A stretch of 64,000 nt of DNA, taken from assembly GCA_018907035.1 (NCBI GenBank), contig JACCIC010000297.1:62001-126000 (forward strand). Reading direction: 5' to 3'. This DNA is from Sycobia sp. Sy_11 (taxonomy: Eukaryota > Arthropoda > Insecta > Hymenoptera > Epichrysomallidae). Below the pieces are notes generated by a model, which worked only from the letters and a program-made list of their open reading frames with translations, was not told where the DNA came from and made no database searches. Made by a program: the position numbers and the translations under genes. This document shows positions 32,881 to 44,675 of the stretch, piece by piece (position 1 is the stretch's first letter; every line of letters begins with the position of its first letter).

Positions 32881-33287
32881 CGTACGTTATAAATTAATCG
32901 ATAAATTGCATATACGTACCGAGAATGGTAATGCGTTCAGGTATGATCATATTATTATTTACAAAAATCTGTATTATGATAGATGTCCTATATTTACTAA
33001 AAACGCACTATATGTAAATATTCAGTATAATTCTGAGAATTATAAGAAGCTGCAAAGTGTATTGCTTAAGGATAGCATTTAGAGAAGTGCGAATGTTTCC
33101 CATATAAAGGGCGGTATTGAGAACATTGTAAGAATATTGCAGTTACTGATATTTTATCTGTTATACTCATTATTTTTCACTGAAATGCGAATAATAAAAT
33201 AATACACGTTCATCATATCTGTATTATTATACAATAATATAATTATCTATTGTATGCAGTATAGAAATATTCTCTTATATGTTACAG

Positions 33288-33414
33288 TTCAAATCCGCTT
33301 GTGAGCTGGCTAAGCGCTATAGCACCTGCAGCATTAAATCTACATTTAAGACTTGAATATCTTGATCTAACTTTGTCAGATAATACTCAGATTAAGAGAT
33401 ACAATAAAATGTAA
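33288..33414 (+). CDS. Atg10: Atg10, last coding exon
   Basis: After a TTATATGTTACAG acceptor this exon encodes NPLVSWLSAIAPAALNLHL and continues to a TAA at 33412. The SWLS-x3-P-x3-L-L pattern is the conserved C-terminal block of Atg10 that follows the LHPC segment. Phase matches the upstream exon exactly. An AATAAA-like sequence overlaps the last codons (ACAATAAAATG). The 5.1-kb intron contains a mariner fragment and a PLE terminal unit. Confidence 0.8.
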
Positions 33415-33772
33415 GAATAATTTTTTCTATTATTTTACTCAAATTCTCTGATTTTGAAAAATTTTCTCTATAAAAATTTGAATCTAATTTTTTTAGATCC
33501 GCATAACTACTTGTCATGTTGTTAAAATATTTTAAACGCCTACAAAAGCACTGGAAGATGGCAAGTATGACTTCATACAATATTTTATTTTTAATGATTT
33601 GTAGACTAACTAAATTAAAACTATAATCCTTACAGAAAAAGTGTAATGACTCTTTTTTTTAATACTTACTTGATACATCTTAAATATTAGAAAAGCAGTT
33701 GCTTCGAAAATAATAATACATGTTCGATAATCATCATTCGAAAGATTCTATTTGACGTTTTATAAAATTACA

Positions 33773-33829
<57 letters not shown>
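33415..33829. other. Atg10 3' flank and TA microsatellite
   Basis: Probable 3' UTR and downstream sequence, then (TA)n at about 33777-33829, which sits at the apparent 3' end of the LINE fragment next to it. Confidence 0.6.
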
Positions 33830-33833
<4 letters not shown>

Positions 33834-34905
33834 TAGTCTATGCGTCAGACAGCCTATAATTCCGGTAGCCTATACATCAGCTAGCCTTCTAATAATACCT
33901 GCTTTCATGCCTAGCCGTTGGGCTCGAGTCTCGCACACCGTTCTTTCTCTCCTCCTAAATCTACCCCTTTATATCCTACTTAAAGCTAATAAAAAGAGGT
34001 AAAGATGAGAGTCTCCATTGGCGGTATCCGTAACACCTGCTTCTTCGTTGGTACTATCACCTCCTAGCAGAGTGAAGATTGAAGGAAGAAATACTAACGC
34101 CTGTTCACCATCCTTCATCCCGTGCAAGTGCACCGGAGCTCGCATGCATGTATGGTTATGCTTTTTTACACATAAAAATTTCCGGTCGTACCTAGCTTTC
34201 GTTTTATCGTCCGGTTGTGCTTCAAAATTTTTCATTGTTACTGTATTTTTCTTGTAGTTGCAGATCTGTACATCATTGCAACTTTTTTGGGCCTCCAGTT
34301 CCTAGTATGTTTCATACCACTGTTAATTGCATTTTCTTATCCAAGACTAGAATTATTAATCAGTATATAAACTGATTATTTTCTGACTGTTAATGTACAT
34401 TTACAGTTTTATAGACCGGTATATAGTGCCAGACTACTTGCTAACGAATAAAGAAATTAGTGTATATTTTATAAATTGACAAATCTAATTAGAGTGTATA
34501 TTACATTAGTATACCGTGAAATTCCTGACTCTCAGTTGTTCCATTACTACTTATTCAGGTTCCTCTATTGGTTCTACGACCAGCGCAGTTTTTAACGATT
34601 CTACTATCTCCTTGGTCTGGAGTAGTTTCTTGGTTAGCGGTTCGAACGCTGCATTATTCTCCTGGTTCAATTGTACTACGCACGTTTTGTATTTGCTTTG
34701 AAACCTGGTCCTAATTTCATCATATTTGAGACAGACTGGTAGTATGTGCTCTGGCGTACCCGCCTCCCCACATGGGCACTTATCGCTCTCTCTCTTAGAT
34801 GGAAGCGAGAAAGATAAGACCCAAAGTCTCCATGCCCAGTGAGAAACTGGATTAACCAGTATACTAAGGTATAGATTCGAACCCGCTTCCATTGTATCAA
34901 CTTGT
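33830..34905 (-). mobile_element. 5'-truncated LINE (R1/Jockey-group), 3' end
   Basis: The - strand carries the C-terminal end of a LINE ORF2 and then about 700 bp of 3' UTR ending at a (TA)n tract. The 5' end at about 34905 is truncated, as usual for LINE copies. The 3' UTR contains short ORFs (33969-34235) with no recognisable domain. Confidence 0.55.
34551..34892 (-). pseudogene. LINE ORF2 C-terminal fragment
   Basis: A shifted upstream frame reads FLTGHGDFGSYLSRF and the main frame reads CPCGEAGTPEHILPVCLKYDEIR. Together these match the 'tGHg-fg-YL-rf..., C-CG-T-eHil-C-y--R' zinc-binding tail of R1/Jockey-group ORF2 proteins. One frameshift separates the two halves. Confidence 0.7.
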
Positions 34906-36429
34906 TTATATTTTATTTTTTAACGACCATTCATATAAGGAAAGTTATACGAATTTTTAAGCATTTTAGATAGGAAATAATAGAATAAAATGTTTTTACA
35001 CATCCAGAGGTTATACGGCTTTGTAAGGTTCAGCTGATTCTATTTTTTTATTTAATATTAGTTTCAGGGTTAGTATATTTCACTACGAATTCTTTTTAGA
35101 TTTTTATAGCAATGAATATTTATGCTTTGTGTAAATATTATTTGTATCAATAAGTAATTTGTATTTTTAATTTTAAACACTTGTGTGAAGGAAATTAGTG
35201 TATTGATTATCCAACATATACAATTACTAATGGTATTAATCAGAAGATTAATTATTATAATAAAAAAGCAGATAATATTTAAGTAGATAATAAAGGATAA
35301 GTAAAAATAAATAAAAATAGATAAATTTAAAAGCAATAAATACTTCTTAGTTATAAAATTTTGTACGAGTATACACATAGGCTCAGATCTGCATACATAT
35401 ATATACACATGCATCATTACTATACATATGGGTGATGTATTATTCGCATGGAATATTATCCCATCATGCAACTTAAATGATTATTTTTGGACATATTCTT
35501 CAAAATATATTAATAGATAAGGCAGAATGTATTCAAAAAATATATTATGGAATTAAGGATATTGATTGATTAAGAATGGAAAATTGTCTGCATCTGCACA
35601 CTTCATACAAAGGAAAATATGAGTCAATAATATTTATTCATAAAAATTATAATATAAACTAACATATCGCTTAACCAAAGTTTTAGTGAACGTTTTAGTA
35701 AGTTATATTTCGTGGTATTATTACAAACGTAGTTCTTCGTAGTTAAAAAAATGTGACGATGAATTCTTTGTCATCCTATACAATTAGGAAGGAATCTTCA
35801 GAGACATATGTTGTTTTTGTACTAAACATGAACAAAATTTTATCATTAGAGATGATACAATTTTGGAGTGCAAGAAGAACTGAAACTGTACTATGGTATT
35901 TATAGCTTTAAACTTGATTTTCTTTAAGTTGTTCTTGAATTTTGTCGTACAAGAGCTAGAACAAAAATATTATTTTATTTTATTTATTCATTAAAAAGAA
36001 GCTTACATAATTTAGTATCTTGATTTAAAATTGGTATTGCTATAATTTTATCAAATTATACAATTTTTAAGGATTATTTTCAAATGAATATGATTAGTCC
36101 AAGATACAGGCTATTAATTATTTCCATGCTTAATGAATATAGATACATTTGCTATTTTAAATTAAAATTTTATTATTTTTTATTATTTCATTTGAAAACT
36201 ATTCAAATAAAAAAAAATTAAAATCGACTGATGCCTTTATTCCGGCTTAGGGCGACACTTATTACTCAGCTTCAATATTCCATACATAAATTCGATTCCC
36301 ACCCCTCTAACATATTTCTATAATATTTAATGAACCCCCACGACACTTGACTTTAAATGTAAAATATAATTTTATATTAATAAAGAACAATAAGTAGTAT
36401 CCAGTTTAATATACTCTAACGTTCAATTT
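34906..36429. other. AT-rich intergenic sequence between the convergent Atg10 and Vps13 genes
   Basis: No gene or mobile element recognised. The - strand ORF at 35070-35471 is Ile/Asn-rich and looks like chance in AT-rich DNA. Part may hold the Vps13 3' UTR or final exon, which I could not locate. Confidence 0.5.
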
Positions 36430-37470
36430 AGCACACCCGATAAGAAAATGCATTTTTTTGTGAAAATAAAGCACTCATTTTAATAGGAAAGTCAAAAACA
36501 TTGTATTCAAAGTATTTATTTTATTCAAAGTATTGCCCATTTTTTTCCACGTTTTGACCACCTTTCTGGTAATTTACCATTTTAATTTAATACCCAAACA
36601 ATTATTTGAATTTAGTGAATACGACAGGTGTAGTGAATACGGTTGGTGGGGTATTATTTTTATGTAGTCTTTTGAGTGTATCCTGAACGGATTTTGTTTT
36701 GTGTGCAGGTGCAATATAATAGAGCAAAATTATCTTTCCCTGTCTTCTGGTTCATTCTATTGGCTTTTTGATAAATGCTTGATTACAATTCATCATTTGT
36801 TGTTGGTAGATATCAGTATGAACTGTTTCACCGAGTTTTTACAACTCGTAATACACAATGTCATTCTGATCCCAGCAAACCCAAAGCATTGTCTTCTTAC
36901 CGAATTCATCTGATTTGCAGTCCATATTAAAAGTTGTACCGTAATATCGATAATTTTTTCTGTTTAGAATTCTTGAAATAGATTAGTAGTTGAATGCAAA
37001 ATTGATTTTCTTTCGTGTCTTTGAAGCTAATATGCACAAGTATTTTTCGGTTTTCCATATGCCTTTCACTGACTGCATGTGGCACTCATTTTCCATATTT
37101 TGATATCTTTCCTATAGCTTTTACCGATCGGAAATTGTAAAACATTTAATATTTCTGACATTTACTTTGGACTTCAAATTGTCATCTTCATCCAAAATCA
37201 TTTACAATTAAGTATTTTAAACTTTGTTTTTTAAAAAGGTTTTTTATTTCTGACATCAAAAGTATTCTTTTAAAACCATTGAAACCATCTTTTGTATATT
37301 CATTCTCATATAGAATGATCATCGCCTCTACAAGCATTCTATGGGACTCTACAGGACTTTTATTCAAAATGAAAACAACAAATTACTCCTTTCCGCAAAT
37401 CTTCACATTCTGGTACAAAATTTGACAATTTTGCAGGGTTAAAGAATATGATGTTATTTATTCAACGATT
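36430..37470 (-). mobile_element. Decayed mariner remnant
   Basis: Read on the - strand, an N-terminal piece (about 37450-37230) shows LRKGVI..CFHFE and RWFQ-F-KNTFDV. A central piece (about 36915-36700) shows DEFGKKTMLWVCWDQNDIVY, then YELLK-like and TDIYQQQ segments. A C-terminal NGQYFE lies near 36530. Stops and frameshifts are everywhere. It differs from both other mariner families here. Ends are approximate. Confidence 0.7.
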
Positions 37471-37925
37471 TTATGTATACTAAAGATGTTAGGCAGTTAC
37501 GAAACAAACAAATAATTAAGGCTTCGTTACAAAAAAAGTTTCCTACCGAGACATTTGTATCGTGATTCACTTCATACCGGTACCGGTGATACACTCTTCT
37601 GATTTTTGAAAATATGACCATTCCTTTTAAAGTGATTCATAATTTTAAAAAAGAACATTAATTTGAAAATTATATAAATAGTAATATTATACACGAATTA
37701 AAAATAGCTAAAAGTTTGTTTCGAGATACCGAAAATATTATATTCTAAATGGCAGACAAAGATAATGTTACCGTAGCATCAGATAGAAATGCATACATAA
37801 ATGTAATAATGAAATGATGTTAGAGAATAGCATAACTTATAAAAAATTCATGACCCTCAAATTACGAGGGTGGATTGATAAGTTTTCGGCCTAACCAAGA
37901 AAAACAACGTTTTTAAGAATTTTTT

Positions 37926-38159
37926 TTATTTTTCAACATAATCTCCTCCAAGGCTGATACATTTCTCATAGCGGTGTTCTAGTCTAATAATGCCATCTCT
38001 ATAGACTGATTTGTCAAGATCCTCAAAATACCCATTTACAGCTTCGATTTCTTCTTCATTGTACGCAAATATCTTACCGCCAAACCATTTTTCGAGGTTA
38101 GGAAACAGATAATAGTGACTCGGGACGAGGTCTGAAGAGTAGGGAGGGTGCGGCATCAA
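37926..38159 (-). pseudogene. Mariner transposase C-terminal part (third family)
   Basis: 77 residues: MPHPPYSSDLVPSHYYLFPN and onward. The third catalytic Asp (normally SDY) is His here, and the preceding DNA-x-H block with the second Asp is deleted, so two of three catalytic residues are lost. Confidence 0.85.
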
Positions 38160-38502
38160 TTCAAACTTCAGATCGTTGATTTTAGCAATCGCAACGATTG
38201 ACCTGTGCGATTTTTTTCTTCGCCAGATGAGGTCGTTTAATTTTCACTTCCTTGTTCAAACGTTGCAATAAGTCTGCGTAGTATTGACCAGTGATAGTTT
38301 TACCCTTTTCAAGGTAATTAATCTATATAATATCTCTTGCATCCCAAAAAACAGTAGCCATAACCTTGACCGCCGAAAAAATTGTTTTTGCCTTCTTTGG
38401 AGTTGGTTCCCCTGGTCCAATCCACTGTTTAGACTATTGCTTCGTTTCAGGAGTGTAGTGGTGAATCCAAGTTTCGTCAACGATTATGAATCGACGCAAA
38501 AA

Positions 38503-38973
38503 TTAGCTTGAATTACGCTTATATAACGCCAAATTGGCAGTAGAAATGTTCTTTCGAATCAATTTTTGATCGACTGTTAGCAAATGCGGCACCCATCTTG
38601 CACAGAGCTTTTCCATATACAAATGTTGGTGCAAAATATTTTGTACACGTTCATATGACATCTTACAGGTTTCAGATATCTCACGCACTTTTAATCTGCG
38701 GTCTTTCAGCACTATTTGATGGATTTTTTCGATCATATCTGGAGTTGTGACCTCAATGGGGCGTCCTGAGCGAGGCTCATAAGAGGTGCTCACACGACCC
38801 TTTTTAAACTCGGATACCCACTGTTTAACGGTTGAATATGATGGGGAGGATGTCCCCTGTTGAGTCCATCTTTTCTCTAATTTCCTTCGGCGTTCAAATC
38901 CCTTCAAATAAAAGTATTTGATGACAGCACGATTTTCCAGCTTTTCCATTTTGGGCGATAGCCATATTTCCAT
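38503..38973 (-). pseudogene. Mariner transposase N-terminal part (third family)
   Basis: 156 residues with MEKLENRAVIKYFYLKG, VKQWVSEFKKGRVS, PRSGRPIEVTT, HQIVLKDRRLKVREI and CARWVPHLLT, a complete DNA-binding region. The frame breaks near 38500 just before VDETWIHHYTPETKQ, which carries the first catalytic Asp. Confidence 0.85.
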
Positions 38974-39208
38974 ATGGAGATCGGTCTGAAACTATAGCTA
39001 CAAGCTATCTAAAGATGGTACTATAGAACGCCACCTCAAGGTATGCCTAGTGGCGTCATCTCTTGGTGAGGCCGGAAACTTATCAATCTACCCTCGTATT
39101 ATAGTACATAATAAATTGGAAGAATTATTAAATGAATGAAAAACAAAGATCATATTAACGATAGAAGTTTTAAATATTTAGAATATGAAATCAATAAAAT
39201 ATTTTTAC

Positions 39209-39373
39209 CTGCTTTACTTGTAAATCAAGTGTGATTACCATTTTTATTATTTCAGAATTATTGAACAAAACGCCAAGTTTCTTTTTTCTATTATCTTTTA
39301 CAGAAATCTGAACTCCTTTATCAATAATTTCTAGCGGTGCAATAATTTCTTGCCAAGTATATGACCAAACAGC
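39209..39373 (-). CDS. Vps13: Vps13, C-terminal exon
   Basis: 55 codons between a TTTTTAG acceptor and a CAG|GTAAAA donor, both on the - strand. It encodes AVWSYTWQEIIAPLEIIDKG, then VQISVKDNRKKKLGVLF..., matching the C-terminal PH-like region of Vps13 (W-y-w-ei--P--i--kGv-i-vkd). Phase 0 at both ends. If the donor is not used the frame ends four codons later, so this could also be the terminal exon. Vps13 is a bridge-like lipid transfer protein at organelle contact sites. Confidence 0.8.
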
Positions 39374-39448
39374 CTAAAAATTTATACTAAACACTTTAAT
39401 AAAAGGATAAGATATAATATTAAATGAAGTATATAAATAATGATTAAC

Positions 39449-39580
39449 CTTCCATCCACCAAATAGATCGCATTTCTCTAAGTAAAAAATTCTTTTATCT
39501 GTTAGCAATATAACATTTTTATTTATGTAAGTATGAAAGTAATAAATATCAGTATTTGCATACTTCCCTTTCTCAATTTC
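39449..39580 (-). CDS. Vps13: Vps13, exon of the C-terminal PH-like region
   Basis: 44 codons flanked by TTTTTTCAG and GTTAAT. The sequence EIEKGKYANTDIYYFHTYIN, then ILLTDKRIFYLEK and LFGGWK, corresponds to the Vps13 stretch in which animal homologues read like NG-x-FA-x-Y-x-YFTH, then MITR-x-VLFV. It joins the exons on either side in phase 0 without gaps relative to the family. Confidence 0.8.
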
Positions 39581-40512
39581 CTGAAAAAATTTTTTCTCAT
39601 AAATTTTTGTAACAATTTATAAATAAAAATATTTACTTTTATAAGAGAAATGTTTAATAAAGATATAAGTAATGTTCAATAGAGATGGTATCAGCCTTTA
39701 AAATTATATAAAGAGCAATTTAAGACTTATGCTCTTAGGTGTATGATATCTTCTATATAAATATAATTAAATGTATTCTTCAAATCCCAGGTAAAACCAT
39801 TAAGCCAATTAGTTTGAAATTTTTGAAAACTTTTATATCTCCTAATAACTTGTAAAACAAAGGGTCTATCCCACCTTTCGAGCGATAAGAATGTTTTAAG
39901 AATTTCTTCACATAGAATTTCAGAATATTTGAAGTTATGATCTGAAAAAAAAACATAACTTCGTATATTCTGAAATTCTATATTCTGTATTTTTATTTCT
40001 ACAACTAAAACGAAAACATGTTAGTCCTGAGTTTTATTAAACCCAATAGTTATATAATATGAATATATCATATAATATGAAAATATCTGTACTAAAAATT
40101 AAATTAAAAGATTTACAAATTTTCATCGAATACTTTTTTAGGTTTTATTATTCACAAGATCCGATTTTCAACAATTTTAACTGCTATTTTTACTCTTTCA
40201 CTTAACAGTGAACTATAAATATATCTGAACAGTAAATTAAGTTTAATTCATGTATGATTTCGAAAATATATGTTTTAGTAAAAGTATATTTTAAAATATC
40301 TATTCTATAAACTATTATTATATTATTTGTGGATTCTTGCAGATACTTGCAAGTCGATGGCAATAAGATAATATAAAAGGTGTGTCATTATTATTACAAT
40401 GAATACAATTTTTGAGGCTTTTAATATTTTTGTTGTTTTTTAATAATTATCTCCTAAAGTTGTCTATTTATTTCTCTTATAAAAAGTTAGAATAGAATTT
40501 CTTAATACTCAC
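39581..40512 (-). other. Vps13 intron
   Basis: AT-rich intron between consensus donor (GTGAGT, reading from 40512) and acceptor at 39581. No mobile element recognised in it. Confidence 0.7.
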
Positions 40513-40627
40513 GGAAAGTATTTTATTACCCTCTGCATCCTCGTGACTATACGGACGCACAAAACTATCTGGCTGCAGGAAGCGTGGGGATCGGACTCTT
40601 TTAGCCTCTTCGTTTAAATCTGTTGCT
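40513..40627 (-). CDS. Vps13: Vps13, exon upstream of the PH-like region
   Basis: 115 nt after a TTTTTTGTTCAG acceptor and before a GTGAGT donor. It encodes ATDLNEEAKRVRSPRFL and then SFVRPYSHEDAEGNKIL, the strongly conserved Vps13 segment (RvRpPRf..., lrpYs--dA-Gn-iLq). It starts in phase 1, so one base of the first codon comes from an upstream exon not found here. The I-like LINE at 40.9-46.0 kb lies in or beyond the intron upstream. Confidence 0.85.
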
Positions 40628-40899
40628 CTGAACAAAAAAACTTTATTTTATTTTTTCATGTTCTGAAATTTCAGTAAAATTAAGTACTTAACATAACTGC
40701 AAGACATTAAAAATGAAATTACAATAGTAATCAAATGGTTAATTATCTAGTTTATAACAAAATTGACACACTTAATTTATTCATTACTAAGTATTTTTTA
40801 TACTTTTTTTTTATATTATTTAAGCAATCAAGTCTGATAACTAGCTAAATACATACGTCATACATTTACCGATATACAAAATATGGTGTTTTACATTTT

Positions 40900-41445
40900 T
40901 TAAATTAATAATTTACATTTTTCGAAGAATGCGCAGATACATTGACACGCTGCGCTGTTAGGTTCCATTAAAAGACTTTCAATGTTAACGGGAAGATAAA
41001 GTTTAAGTTTGCTCAAATTTTTAACCATTTCCAGCCTTTCAGCATCATACAGGCTGCACTGCCAGAGGATATGATTAAGATCTTGAATTTCATTATTGCA
41101 TGTGCATCTCGCGGTATCTATTATACCTACTCTAGCTAGAGATGCTGACAGGTTGTAATGATCTGCCCTGCATCTGTTGATTGTTACAATTTTTTGTCGC
41201 GCAAGGTTAGATCTTTTGTACCAGGGCTCATTGCTGTTTGTATAAAAATTGGCAAAGTATTTTTTACCAGCCTTTAAACCCTTTTCATTTACTATAGACC
41301 TTGTTTGCTTTTTTAGACATTTATTATATTTCTCGTAAAAATCAGTAAATGGTAGAATTACATTTTGTACTTGCTTTTGAGAGGCAGCTATTTTTGCAAG
41401 GCTATCCACACGTTCATTACCATTTATGCCTATGTGAGAGGGCAC
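40900..41445 (-). pseudogene. LINE ORF2 C-terminal domain
   Basis: Opens with MPSHIGINGNERVDSLAKIA, the end of RNase H, and contains CTCNNEIQDLNHILWQC, the Cys/His tail motif common to I and R1 group ORF2 proteins. Ends at a stop near 40900, followed by an AT-rich 3' end. Confidence 0.85.
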
Positions 41446-41488
41446 CCAGACAAAATTAATAAAGTATTCAGGATATAGAGACGAAAAT

Positions 41489-42031
41489 TCATTGTATTTT
41501 TTTTTTAATTTCTAGTGTATTGGGATTTTCTAACTTCTTAATATTTCTTGTTTGAAGTTTTTCTAGAGCACTTAGTGAATCGGAAAAGATTAGATAGTTA
41601 TAGAATGGATTATCTAAAGCAATATCTAGTGATTTAGAAATGGTAGCGCATTCTGCCGTATACACTGAGGCTGTTTTGCTAATAGGCAATAATATGCTTA
41701 TATTTAGTTCGGGGCATAAACAAGCAGCTCCAGTAGATATAGAGCTTTCCAACTTACTTCCGTCAGTATATATCACGATTGCACTTATCGATTTTAAGAA
41801 ATTGTCTATATTCATATTTGGATTTTCTGAATTTTTCAACGTTACTCCAAAATCTGTGTTCACAGGTACACATGTTGTAAGTATTTTATAATCGTATGAG
41901 TAAAAGTCGTAGGAAGTACATACATCATTGAGGGATATAAGCGTTTTTTGTATACATTGATCTAATAGCTTAGGTTTTCTTTTCTTATAGCTTTTTTGGT
42001 TAAGTATCGTGTTGTATCTTTTTATATTCAT
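41489..42031 (-). pseudogene. LINE ORF2 RNase H domain
   Basis: VIYTDGSKLESSISTGAACL (first Asp), YTAECATISKSLD (Glu) and LIFSDSLSALEKL (second Asp) are the RNase H catalytic blocks. The fourth lies downstream in another frame (HIGINGNERVDSLAK, 41445 onward). Presence of RNase H places this LINE in the I group. Confidence 0.85.
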
Positions 42032-43659
42032 ATATGTTTAGTGATTTTTGATTTGACACTACCTTGGTAATGAAACATTTGCCTATGAACTCCGCTCTGT
42101 GCATAATCAGTGGCAGTCGAGATTCTGCGATCATAACATTTGTCGGAGTTGAGATTCGATACCCCAAGGCTGTTCTTATAGCTGCGAACTGAATTTTTTC
42201 CAGTTTTTGCTGATGTATTTTTTGAGTCGGAAAATACATAAAACTCCCGTAGTCTATTACTGAACGAACAAAACTCTTATAGAGAGTGATGAGGGTTTGC
42301 TTGGATCCCCACCAAGTACCGCACAAAAATTTTATAATATTAATTGATCTTGAACATTTTTTATAAATATAATTGAGGTGTGGTATAAAAGAAAACTTGT
42401 AGTAGAGTATAATGCCTAAAAATCGGATAGTTTCGCTAGATTTAATTTCGATATTATTTACTGTAATATTATAACTTTATAAATATAATTGAGGTGTGGT
42501 ATAAAAGAAAACTTGTTGTCGAGTATAATGCCTAAAAATCGGATAGTTTCGCTAGATTTAATTTCGATATTATTTACTGTAATAGAGGTTTGGCCTGGAT
42601 AAATGTGTTTATTATTGAATTGAATTAGCACTGTTTTTTCAGGAGCTAAGTCGAGACCTAGGTTAGTGTTTATAATATTAACTGCTTTTTCGATTCCATT
42701 TCGACATTTTGTAAATGGAGAAAAGCTTGAGTAGATCGCTATATCGTCAGCAAATTGTGAAGTTTATATACATTTAGGAATATTTTTTAGAATGTCTTTT
42801 ACATATATTATATATAAGAGCGGGCTTAATACGCCTCCTTGGGCAATTGATTTCTGCTACTTTTTCTAGAAGAATATTGCAATTTACATTGTCAAAAGCT
42901 CCGCGTACGTTCAGAAAAGCTGCTAAGAGTGACTTTTTTTCATAAATGTTTCATTTATATTTAAAGAGAGATTGGCTAAATTATCGATGCACGATTTACC
43001 CTTCCGAAAACCCGACTGGCTTTCTGGAAGAATATCATTGAACTCGCACCACCATTGTAATCGATTTTTGATTAGAGTTTCGTATAATCTGCAGAGGCAA
43101 GAAGTTAAAGCTATAGGGCGTACGCCTTTACCATCTGGCTTATCAATAAAATGCACAAAAGAATTTTTCCAAGCGCTTGGGTAGTCATCGTTTAAGAACA
43201 TTTCGTTGTAAATATCGAGTAAGATAAGGTGATATTTTATTCGTAAGTTTTTTATAACCTCGAAGTCTATTCCATCTAAACCCGGGCTTGAATTGTTCTT
43301 CTTAGAATGGAGTGCATTATTAAACTCATAAAAATCATAACAGGTATAGAAAAATAAATTCTCGTTGCAAGGGGATCAGTATTATTAGGGGATGCCCACG
43401 GGGGACTTATTTTTTCTAACATACAATTTATTTTGTCATTTCTTTGCAGATTTTCTAGCGTGTGCATGAGTCGCGCTTTAATCCATTTATTTTTAAATAT
43501 TTTACATTTTTGCCAAACATAGTTAGAATCGCACCTTAAATCTATAGTTTCGCAAAAACGCTTAAAATGTTCTTTCTTTTCCGTTTTAAAACTTTTCGTG
43601 GCTATCGCATGGGCTTTTTTGAATGCAATTAAATCAGACATTACCTTACTATTCACCAA
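42000..43659 (-). pseudogene. LINE ORF2 reverse transcriptase domain, broken
   Basis: Pieces: 43659-43276 (linker), 43201-42923 (WKNSFVHFIDKPDGKGVRPI, LPESQSGFRKGKSCIDNL), FADDIAIYSS around 42754 in another frame, and 42326-42000 (thumb, VIDYGSFMYF, ...ALGYRISTPTNVM). At least three frame changes, one caused by the tandem duplication at 42361-42584. Confidence 0.8.
42361..42584. repeat. 108-bp tandem duplication inside the LINE
   Basis: 42361-42468 repeats at 42477-42584 with only two or three differences (AGTAG versus TGTCG). The offset of 116 bp is not a multiple of three, so it shifts the ORF2 frame. Near identity shows it arose late. Confidence 0.95.
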
Positions 43660-43710
43660 CTTGCGATATGCTTCCTTTCCTTTTCTTTTAACTTCATTAC
43701 ATAGTTCATT

Positions 43711-44280
43711 CTACCATGGAGCTGGATTTGTGATATTTCTTTTCTTATTCTTTTGTGTGATCGGGTTGCTGTTTATAAGCGCTTTAGTTATAGTCTGCAC
43801 AAAGAATTCGTATTTTTTGCTAGCTGTAAGTACATTGTAAGTATTTCCTAAAAATTCACCATATAAATTATCTAGTTTTATTTTAAATTTACTCCAGATT
43901 GTTCGAATAGTTTTAAGTTTGAAGGTTTTTCTTGTATATATATTTTTTTCAATTTGTACTTCGAATATTATTGGGAAATGGTCAGAGCCGTGCGTTTCTT
44001 CAAGAACTGAAAAATTTATTCTGTCGGAAATATTTATATTTGAAATAATTAAATCCAAATTAGATTTCGTACGGCTGTTTACATTTATATACGTGTTTGT
44101 ATTTTTATTGTGTACAAATAAGTCATGTTTATTAATACTATTTAAAAATCTACTACCATTTGTGTCTGTGTGAGCGCAATTCCACACTTGATTGTGTGCG
44201 TTAAAATCTCCGACTAATATCGTATGATTATTATTATTTACATTGTTTACAAGCATGTCCCATTGCATTTGGAAGAGCAA
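43711..44280 (-). pseudogene. LINE ORF2 endonuclease domain (apurinic-type)
   Basis: The frame shows VGDFNAHNQVW and ends the domain with GSDHFPIIFEV, the catalytic Asp-Asn and Ser-Asp-His motifs of APE-type LINE endonucleases. The N-terminal part of the domain lies above 44280 in other frames. Confidence 0.8.
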
Positions 44281-44675
44281 GGAACCCAGTGTTCTATAAC
44301 AACAGATAATTTCAATCGTCGGGTTTATATTTGTAATTTTAACGCCGCATATTTCTACAGAGATATCAGGAGACTTTAAATCTAAAATTTCAATATATGC
44401 TATGTTTTTTTCGAATTAATATTAATATACCTCCACCTCGAGAATGAAGTCGATCCTTACGAAAAGTGATGAAGCCAGGGAAGTTAATGTTTTTTCCTCT
44501 TTCTTGGTCTTCTGTGAGCCAGGTTTCCACACATATAAAAAGATCTATATTGGCAAGTAATAACGGGAGTTCTTGTATACGCCTACTAAGACTTCTCGCA
44601 TTCTAAAATAGAAGTTTTAGAGAGCCAAATGTTTTTATATTTGCGTCTGCCATTTTAATTGAGATATTTAATTTT

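Larger units (their letters stand above)
37865..39096 (-). mobile_element. Mariner transposon, third family, full length but dead
   Basis: 1232 bp with inverted ends CGAGGGTGGATTGATAAGTT and the reverse complement of AACTTATCAATCTACCCTCG, flanked by TA at 37863-37864 and 39097-39098. Transposase is on the - strand in pieces. It lies just 3' of the last visible Vps13 exon. Confidence 0.9.

Noticed and set aside
35070..35471. 133-residue - strand ORF
   Set aside because: Ile/Asn/Tyr-rich composition expected of AT-rich DNA; no motif or splice context.
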